64,000 nt of DNA. Origin: Prevotella sp. khp7. GTDB taxonomy: Bacteria > Bacteroidota > Bacteroidia > Bacteroidales > Bacteroidaceae. Within the stretch, counting starts at the first letter, position 1; each line of letters begins with the position of its first letter. The stretch is from NCBI RefSeq assembly GCF_900109055.1, contig NZ_FOIV01000003.1, positions 310,001-374,000 on the forward strand. Reading direction: 5' to 3'. A program made the position numbers and the translations under genes. Positions 57,768 through 64,000 of this stretch are shown piece by piece. The notes under the pieces were generated by a model. The model was not told where the DNA came from and ran no database searches. It was given only the letters and a program-made list of their open reading frames with translations.

Positions 57768-60629
57768 GTGAAAAGGAAATCGGCTATTTTTATGCTGCTT
57801 TTCGTCATCCTTTTTGTGATGGCAGAAGCGCCGATGTCGTTTGTGTCTGAAGCCATGAGGGCGTCAGAGGCAGACGATAGTGTCGATACCGATACCGTCC
57901 TCGTCGATACCACGCTTGTAAAGGGTGCTGCTGCGGCAAAGATCAAGCGCGACACCACCACGATGGACTCCATCGAACTGGCTGTCTATAAGCATAATAA
58001 GGCTGTTGACGACTCCCTCGAGCTCGACAGCATCAACCGTAGTCGTAAGAACGGTATAGACTCCCCTGTGGACTATGTAGCCAACGACTCGCTGACCTAT
58101 GAAGCCACCTCAGGTCTGGCACATCTTTATGGAGAGTCAGACGTGAAATATCAGAACATGGAGCTCTCTGCAGACCATATCTATATGAGTCTCGACAGCA
58201 GTCTGGTTCATGCCGACTCACGTATCGACACGACGACCAACGAGCCCAAGGGCTCGCCCGTGTTCAAGATGGGCAGCGATGAATACCAGTCGGGCCCGAT
58301 GGCTTTCAACTTCAAGACGAAGAAAGGTCTCATCAGCGATGTCTATACCCAGCAGGAAGACGGCTTCCTGACCTCAGAGGTCTCCAAGCGCGGCGCTAAT
58401 GGTGAGATGTTCCTGCAGCATGGTCGCTATACCACTTGCGACGATCCTCACCCCGATTTCTATCTCGCCTTGTCGAGAGCCAAGGTGCGCCCTGGCAAGG
58501 ATGTCGTGTTCGGCCCCGCCTATCTCGTTGTGGCTGACGTACCTCTGCCTCTCGCTATCCCCTATGGTTTCTTCCCCTTTACGAAGAGCTATTCCAGCGG
58601 TCTCATCATGCCAACCTATGGCGACGAGATGGCGCGCGGATTCTATCTCCGCGATGGCGGTTACTATTTCGCCCTCAGCGACAAGATGGACCTCAAGCTG
58701 CTGGGCGAGATCTACACCAAAGGCTCGTGGGGCCTCTCTGCTGCCTCAAACTACAGAAAGCGCTATCGTTACAACGGCTCGTTCTTTTTCAGTTACCAGA
58801 ACACGGTGACGGGCGAGAAGAACATGCCCGACTATGCCAAGCAAACCAGCTTCAAGCTCCAGTGGAACCACTCTCAGGACGCGAAGGCCAACCCCTTCTC
58901 AACGCTGAGAGCCAGCGTGAACTTCGCTTCTACCAGCTATGAGCAGAACAACCTCACCTCGATGTACAACCCCCAGACTCGAACACAGTCTACGCGTACA
59001 TCTTCTGTAGCGTGGAGCACCAATTTCTCCAGCATCGGAATGAACATCAGCGCAGGTATGCGTCTGAACCAGAATATGCGCGACTCAACCATCGGTATGT
59101 CGTTTCCCGAACTCAACATCTCTGTCTCCCAGTTCTATCCTTTCAAGCGCAAGAAGAGGGTAGGCACGGAACGCTGGTATGAGAAGATCTCGATGAGCTA
59201 TACGGGAACGCTGAACAACGAGATCAACACCAAGGAAAACCTGCTGCTCCACTCCAAGTTCAATAAGGACTGGAAGAACGGCATGCAGCACGTGATACCC
59301 ATCAAGGCCAATTTCACGGCTCTGGGCTATATCACCCTTTCGCCAAGCATCAACTTTACTGACAGGACCCTGTTCAGCAAGGTCAACAAGTCGTGGGATG
59401 CCGTCAATCAGCGTGAGGTGGTCGATACAATCTCAGGCTTCTATAATGTCTACAACTGGAGCATGAATGTTTCCGCATCTACTAAGCTCTACGGCTTCTG
59501 GGTGCCCAGCCGCAAGCTCTTTGGCGATAAGATCCAGGCCATCCGCCACGTCATCTCGCCAAGTGTCAGCTTCAGCTACGCCCCCGACTTCAGCGCAGAA
59601 CGCTATGGCTACTGGAAGAAGTATCAGAAGACCGATGCCAATGGTAACGTGACCATGGTGTCCTATACGCCTTACTCCATCGGAGCCTATACCGCTCCCT
59701 CAGCGGGAAAGTCACAAACGATGAACTTCGAGCTGAGCAACAATCTGGAGATGAAGGTGAAGAGCGAGGACGACTCGACAGGCTACAAGAAGATCTCGCT
59801 CATCGACGAGTTCAGACTCTCCTCATTCTATAACTTCGCGGCCAAGCGTCAGCCTATGGGCCCCGTAGAGGCCAACCTGCGACTGAAGCTCTCGAAGAGC
59901 TATACGCTGAACCTCTCAGGCACGTTTGCCTCTTATGTCTACGAAGAAGACAGTCTGGGCAATATCGTGGAGAGCGAACACACCACCTATTGGCAGAAGG
60001 GCAAGATAGGCCGCTTCCAGGGCATCTCCCAGAACCTGTCGTATACCCTGAACAACGAGAAGGTGATGAACCTCATCAAGTGGCTCAAGGGCGAGAAGGT
60101 GGATAAGAAGAACAAGAACGCCCAGCGCGACGATGACGACGACTGGGAGAACGATCTTGAAACCAATGTCGACAGAGACATGGAGAAAGGCAAGCATGGC
60201 GCCCAGCGCAAGGGCGGCGACAAGGCCGAGACCGACGAAGACGGCTATATGACCTTCCAGTTCCCATGGAGCCTGAGCATAGGCTATAATATCAATATGA
60301 CGGAGAACAGGGATAAGAGCAAGTTCAACTACAAAACCATGCGCTATCCCTATCATTTCACTCAGGGCCTGAACCTCAGCGGAAACTTCGCCATCAGCGA
60401 CGGCTGGAACATCAATTTCTCGTCGGGCTACGACTTTGAAAACAAGAAGATATCTATGACCACGGCCTCACTCTCGCGCGATCTGCATTGCTTCAGCATG
60501 TCGTGCTCAGTGGTGCTGGCCCCTTATACAAGTTATAACTTCTCATTCAGGTGTAATGCGGCAACGCTCACCGATGCTTTAAAGTATGACAAGCGCTCAA
60601 GTTCTTCGAACGCAGTGCAGTGGTACTAA
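57768..60629 (+). CDS. lptD: LptD-like outer-membrane LPS assembly protein
   Basis: A 953-residue protein from GTG at 57768 (an ATG at 57792 is the alternative, but removes the basic KRK start of the signal peptide). After the signal helix (IFMLLFVILFVMAEA) comes an OstA-like beta-taco region with LTYEATSGLAHLYGESDVK, then QLHGRYTTC-type MFLQHGRYTTCDDPHPDFY, VFGPAYLVVADVPLPLAIPY and GFFPFTKSYSSGLIMPTYGD, which match the LptD barrel start. A charged insert rich in Asp/Lys (about 775-820) interrupts the late barrel. It would place LPS in the outer leaflet. LptE is not seen nearby. The antiporter gene follows after 12 bases. Confidence 0.86.
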   Translation: MKRKSAIFMLLFVILFVMAEAPMSFVSEAMRASEADDSVDTDTVLVDTTLVKGAAAAKIKRDTTTMDSIELAVYKHNKAVDDSLELDSINRSRKNGIDSPVDYVANDSLTYEATSGLAHLYGESDVKYQNMELSADHIYMSLDSSLVHADSRIDTTTNEPKGSPVFKMGSDEYQSGPMAFNFKTKKGLISDVYTQQEDGFLTSEVSKRGANGEMFLQHGRYTTCDDPHPDFYLALSRAKVRPGKDVVFGPAYLVVADVPLPLAIPYGFFPFTKSYSSGLIMPTYGDEMARGFYLRDGGYYFALSDKMDLKLLGEIYTKGSWGLSAASNYRKRYRYNGSFFFSYQNTVTGEKNMPDYAKQTSFKLQWNHSQDAKANPFSTLRASVNFASTSYEQNNLTSMYNPQTRTQSTRTSSVAWSTNFSSIGMNISAGMRLNQNMRDSTIGMSFPELNISVSQFYPFKRKKRVGTERWYEKISMSYTGTLNNEINTKENLLLHSKFNKDWKNGMQHVIPIKANFTALGYITLSPSINFTDRTLFSKVNKSWDAVNQREVVDTISGFYNVYNWSMNVSASTKLYGFWVPSRKLFGDKIQAIRHVISPSVSFSYAPDFSAERYGYWKKYQKTDANGNVTMVSYTPYSIGAYTAPSAGKSQTMNFELSNNLEMKVKSEDDSTGYKKISLIDEFRLSSFYNFAAKRQPMGPVEANLRLKLSKSYTLNLSGTFASYVYEEDSLGNIVESEHTTYWQKGKIGRFQGISQNLSYTLNNEKVMNLIKWLKGEKVDKKNKNAQRDDDDDWENDLETNVDRDMEKGKHGAQRKGGDKAETDEDGYMTFQFPWSLSIGYNINMTENRDKSKFNYKTMRYPYHFTQGLNLSGNFAISDGWNINFSSGYDFENKKISMTTASLSRDLHCFSMSCSVVLAPYTSYNFSFRCNAATLTDALKYDKRSSSSNAVQWY

Positions 60630-60641
60630 AACTAAAACAAG

Positions 60642-62897
60642 ATGGCAGAACTACCTACTTTGATTCAAGACCTGGCCCTCATTCTGACGGTGGCAGGCAT
60701 AGTGACCATTATCTTCAAGAAACTGAAGCAGCCCCTGGTTTTGGGCTATATCGTGGCAGGTTTCCTGGTAAGTCCCAGTATGCCTTATACCGCTTCGGTG
60801 GCTGATATGGACAACGTCCATCTCTGGGCCGACATCGGTGTCATGTTCCTCTTGTTCTCTCTGGGTCTCGACTTCTCCTTCAAGAAAATCCTCAAGATGG
60901 GCGCCTCGCCCATCATATCCACCTGTACCATCATCTTCTTCATGTCGCTGCTGGGTGCAGGAATAGGCTATCTCTTCGGGTGGGGCAGGATGGACTGCAT
61001 CTTCCTTGGAGGTATGCTGGCCATGTCGTCGACCACCATCATCTATAAGGCTTTCGACGATCTGGGCCTTCGCCAACAGCAGTTTGCAGGCATGGTGATG
61101 AGTGTGCTCATACTTGAAGATATCCTGGCCATCGTCATGATGGTGATGCTGAGTGCCATCGCCAGTGGTAACAACCCCGATGGCGGACAGATGCTGGAGT
61201 CAGTATTGAGGATAGGTTTCTTCCTGGTGCTTTGGCTGGTGGTTGGTATCTTTGCCGTACCCCTCATTCTGAAGGCCGTTCGCCGCCTGATTAACAACGA
61301 GGTGCTGCTCATCGTCGCCCTTGGCCTGTGTTGCGCCATGGCCGTGTTCTCTACCAAGGTGGGCTTCTCGTCAGCCTTTGGTGCCTTTATCATGGGTAGC
61401 ATTCTGGCCGAGACCGTCGAGGCCGAACATATTGAGAAGCTCGTCGAGCCCGTCAAGAATCTCTTTGGTGCCGTGTTCTTCGTGTCGGTAGGTATGCTGG
61501 TCGACCCCAAGATCCTGGTCGACTATGCCGTGCCCATCATGTGCCTCGTGCTCACCATTCTGGTGGGTCAGAGCGTGTTTGGCACCTTCTCGTTCATGCT
61601 GGGCGGCGAGTCGCTGAAGTCAGCCATGCGTTGCGGCTTCTCGATGGCTCAGATTGGTGAGTTCTCGTTCATCATCGCCTCGCTGGGCCTGTCGCTGGGC
61701 GTCATCGGCCATTTCCTCTATCCTGTGGTTGTGGCCGTATCCGTCATCACCACCTTCCTCACGCCCTACATGATCCGTCTGGCCACGCCAGCCTATAACA
61801 AACTGGAGAGTCATCTGCCCAACAAGCTCATCAAGTCGATGAACCAGATGGCTGTTGGCAACACCCATACCCATCAGAGCCTGTGGAATAAGCTGCTCAG
61901 GCAGATGGCCGTCAACACCATCATCTATTCCATCCTTTCCGTTGCAGGCATCGTGGTGATGTTCACCTTCGTGCTGCCCTTCACGCGCAAGCTGTTGCCT
62001 GGCTGGGAGCTCCATTGGTATGCCAACGCCATCACAGGCGTGCTCACCGTGCTGCTCATCGCCCCCTTCCTGCGTGCGATGGTCATGAAGAAGAACCATA
62101 GCGACGAGTTCCGTGCCCTCTGGGCCGAGTCTAACCGCAACCGTCCGCCACTCATCTTCACCATCCTGGTGCGCGGCTTCATCGCCATTAGTTTCATTTT
62201 CTATATCTGCAACTATCTGAGCCGCTTCACCAATGCCATTATGTTCACCATTGGTCTGGTAGTCGTCATTCTGATTATTCTCTCGCGTTGGATCAAGCAC
62301 CGTTCCATCACCCTTGAGCGCCTCTTTATCCAGAACCTCCGTTCGCGCGACATCGAGGCTCAGGTACACGGCAAGAAGCGCCCGCTCTATGAAGGCCGTC
62401 TGCTCGACCGCGATATCCACATCGCCGACTTCCAGGTGCCCTATAACTCCATGTGGATGGGCTCAACCCTCAAGGATCTTGATCTGGGCCGCAAGTACGG
62501 CGTCCATGTCAGCAGCATCCTGCGTGGCGGCATGCGCATCAACATCCCCGATGGCGACTATATCATCTTCCCCTACGATGTGCTTCAGGTGATTGGTAGC
62601 GACGAGCAGTTCACCGTCTTCCGCGAAGCCCTTGAGAAAGAAGTCCTCGGACAGGATTACGAGTGGGAGAACCGCGAGATGAAGCTCCGCCAGCTGGTCA
62701 TCGGTGCCGACAGTCCTTTCGTTGGCAAGACGCTCATCGAGAGCGGCATCCGCGACATCTATAGCTGTATGGTGGTAGGTCTTGAAGAGGGAAAGGAAAA
62801 GCTGTCTCCCTACAAGCCCACACGCAAGTTCCAGGCAGGCGACATCATCTGGGTCGTTGGCGAGAAAGAGTCAATCAACGCCCTGTTCAATCATTAA
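60642..62897 (+). CDS. Kef-type cation:proton antiporter with two RCK_C domains
   Basis: A 751-residue protein. Residues about 5-385 are an Na/H-exchanger (CPA2) membrane domain with 11-12 helices, including [36 protein letters not shown] and [20 protein letters not shown]. Three or four more helices follow (about 425-545), then two C-terminal ligand-binding RCK_C/TrkA_C domains: [20 protein letters not shown] and [20 protein letters not shown], each ending in the characteristic ..[15 protein letters not shown] / ..[17 protein letters not shown]. No NAD-binding TrkA_N domain is present, unlike KefB/KefC. It exports K or Na for protons. It follows lptD by 12 bases and overlaps pepT by 11 at its 3' end. 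Confidence 0.9.
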   Translation: MAELPTLIQDLALILTVAGIVTIIFKKLKQPLVLGYIVAGFLVSPSMPYTASVADMDNVHLWADIGVMFLLFSLGLDFSFKKILKMGASPIISTCTIIFFMSLLGAGIGYLFGWGRMDCIFLGGMLAMSSTTIIYKAFDDLGLRQQQFAGMVMSVLILEDILAIVMMVMLSAIASGNNPDGGQMLESVLRIGFFLVLWLVVGIFAVPLILKAVRRLINNEVLLIVALGLCCAMAVFSTKVGFSSAFGAFIMGSILAETVEAEHIEKLVEPVKNLFGAVFFVSVGMLVDPKILVDYAVPIMCLVLTILVGQSVFGTFSFMLGGESLKSAMRCGFSMAQIGEFSFIIASLGLSLGVIGHFLYPVVVAVSVITTFLTPYMIRLATPAYNKLESHLPNKLIKSMNQMAVGNTHTHQSLWNKLLRQMAVNTIIYSILSVAGIVVMFTFVLPFTRKLLPGWELHWYANAITGVLTVLLIAPFLRAMVMKKNHSDEFRALWAESNRNRPPLIFTILVRGFIAISFIFYICNYLSRFTNAIMFTIGLVVVILIILSRWIKHRSITLERLFIQNLRSRDIEAQVHGKKRPLYEGRLLDRDIHIADFQVPYNSMWMGSTLKDLDLGRKYGVHVSSILRGGMRINIPDGDYIIFPYDVLQVIGSDEQFTVFREALEKEVLGQDYEWENREMKLRQLVIGADSPFVGKTLIESGIRDIYSCMVVGLEEGKEKLSPYKPTRKFQAGDIIWVVGEKESINALFNH

Positions 62898-64000
62898 ATC
62901 CCGCTGCCAGCTCGCAGATACGGATAATCACGCGCATGGCTTTCTCCATCGACTGTATGCTCACAAACTCATACGGTCCGTGGAAGTTCACGCCTCCAGC
63001 GAAGATGTTGGGGCAGGGCAGCCCTTTGAACGACAGCTGAGCGCCGTCTGTGCCGCCTCTGATGGGTTTTACCTTCGGAGCCACTCCGCAGTCCTGCATG
63101 GCGCGCAACACGATGTCTATCACGTGCATCTTCGAGTCAATCTTCTCCTTCATGTTATAGTACTGGTCCTTCAGCTCCAGCGTCACCGTGCCCTCGCCGT
63201 ATTTCTCATTCATGGCTGCCACGATGCTCTCCATCTTGCGCTTACGCTCCTCAAACGTCTCGCGGTCGTGGTCGCGGATGATGTAGCTCATACTGGCCAG
63301 CTCTATGTTGCCCTGAACGCCCAGCAGATGGTAGAACCCCTGGTAGCCCTCCGTCGTCTCAGGACGCTCCTCCTCGGGCAGCATTGCCGCCAGCTCCATC
63401 GCCAGCAGATTGGCATTCACCATCTTGCCCTTTGCATAGCCCGGATGCACGCTCACGCCCTTGATGCGTATCTTGGCCGAGGCAGCGTTGAAGTTCTCGA
63501 ACTCCAGTTCGCCCACGTCGCCGCCGTCCATGGTGTAGGCCCATTCACATCCGAACTTCTCCACGTCGAAGTAGTGGGCGCCCATTCCGATCTCCTCGTC
63601 GGGGTTGAAGGCTATGCGTATGTCGCCGTGCTTCACCTCCTGGTGATCCCTCAGCCAGCACATCGCCTGCACGATCTCCGCTATGCCCGCCTTGTCGTCA
63701 GCCCCCAGCAGCGTGTGTCCGTCAGTCACAATCAGGTCCTCGCCCACATGACTCAGTAGCTCGGGAAATTTCTTCGGACTGCTGACGATGCCCTCCGACA
63801 GCAGGATGTCGCTGCCGTCATACTGTCGCACGATATGCGGCTTGATGTCAGCCCCCGAGCAGTCAGGGCTTGTGTCGTAGTGCGAGATGAATCCGATGGT
63901 AGGAATGTCGCCCTTCGTGTTAGCCTTCAGCGTGGCGTAGATATAGCCCTTCTCGTCCATCTCCACGTTGCTCAGTCCCTCGCGCTCCAGCTCCTTCTTC
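62887..64000 (-). CDS. pepT: Peptidase T (tripeptide aminopeptidase), 5' partial
   Basis: The frame runs off the right edge, so only the C-terminal about 370 residues are present. M20-family metal-site segments are seen: [20 protein letters not shown] (metal His and Asp), [16 protein letters not shown] (bridging Asp), [16 protein letters not shown] (catalytic Glu) and [20 protein letters not shown] (C-terminal His replaced by a Thr-Asp context normal for PepT). PepT removes the N-terminal residue of tripeptides in the cytoplasm. It is convergent with the antiporter gene, overlapping by 11 bases. Confidence 0.94.
   Translation of the reverse strand, partial: KKELEREGLSNVEMDEKGYIYATLKANTKGDIPTIGFISHYDTSPDCSGADIKPHIVRQYDGSDILLSEGIVSSPKKFPELLSHVGEDLIVTDGHTLLGADDKAGIAEIVQAMCWLRDHQEVKHGDIRIAFNPDEEIGMGAHYFDVEKFGCEWAYTMDGGDVGELEFENFNAASAKIRIKGVSVHPGYAKGKMVNANLLAMELAAMLPEEERPETTEGYQGFYHLLGVQGNIELASMSYIIRDHDRETFEERKRKMESIVAAMNEKYGEGTVTLELKDQYYNMKEKIDSKMHVIDIVLRAMQDCGVAPKVKPIRGGTDGAQLSFKGLPCPNIFAGGVNFHGPYEFVSIQSMEKAMRVIIRICELAAGFND

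Noticed and set aside
61620..62420. A 266-codon leftward frame antisense to the antiporter
   Set aside because: Low-complexity Glu/Asp/His composition typical of an antisense shadow.
1..64000. tRNA or rRNA genes
   Set aside because: No cloverleaf with a conserved GTTCGA-type T-loop and acceptor stem, and no rRNA-like sequence, was found by eye; a tRNA scan was not run.

Overview
The window looks like chromosome from a member of the Bacteroidota, most likely a Prevotella-type organism. Evidence: repeated promoters of the Bacteroides type (-7 box TAnnTTTG, sometimes with a TTG/TTTG about 20 bases upstream), no Shine-Dalgarno tracts, and many family-specific genes: the TamL lipoprotein next to TamB, long-form NusB, DUF4827, DUF5606, an LptD-like protein, a compact menF-D-B-C-E operon, and a VapE/DUF4248/HU/smalltalk/amidase cassette. 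No rRNA, tRNA, CRISPR array or complete insertion sequence was seen.

Layout. 1-6.0 kb: end of a GH31 glycosidase, msrA, a lipoprotein nitroreductase, a membrane ferredoxin-type protein behind three palindromic operators, and an acyl-CoA ligase behind its XRE-cupin regulator. 6.1-11.6 kb: a D-lactate-dehydrogenase-like FAD/Fe-S fusion divergent from a lactate permease, then an XRE/zinc-ribbon regulator. 11.6-15.8 kb: phosphoglucosamine mutase, DUF4827 lipoprotein, DHH phosphoesterase and a nucleotidyltransferase. 15.9-22.9 kb: tamB-tamL. 23.0-28.3 kb: the accessory island, with a hypothetical lipoprotein, amidase, a 34-residue smalltalk protein, a roughly 700-base structured element with terminal inverted repeats, HU, DUF4248, VapE, an unknown protein and a KilA-N remnant. 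28.4-33.9 kb: DUF4738 lipoprotein, then lysS-gpsA-pgi-HAD read leftwards.

34.0-43.2 kb is one rightward run: two tandem ROK-family proteins, a hotdog thioesterase, menF, menD, menB, menC, menE and a barrel-like lipoprotein. It covers menaquinone synthesis from chorismate through OSB-CoA and DHNA-CoA, probably to DHNA; menH and menA are not here. 43.3-47.5 kb: aroB and a large outer-membrane barrel protein with a glycine-rich tail. 47.6-50.9 kb: nusB-yajC-ybbR-coaE-DUF5606 read leftwards. 51.1-54.9 kb: rplY-pth-S4 protein-Ca/Na antiporter, then a queuosine-precursor transporter and queF. 55.2-64 kb: carboxyltransferase/biotinyl-domain protein, HD hydrolase, LptD-like protein, a Kef-type antiporter and a partial peptidase T.

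The most unusual part is 23.6-28.3 kb. A phage- or mobile-element-like cassette of recurrent but poorly understood genes is interrupted, between HU and smalltalk, by a hairpin-rich tract bounded by imperfect terminal inverted repeats. A segment of this tract (the GTGA-loop hairpin repeat) recurs 30 kb away. A second repeat family lies upstream of lysS/gpsA and of the HD gene. All family assignments were made by reading motifs; no database search was run.
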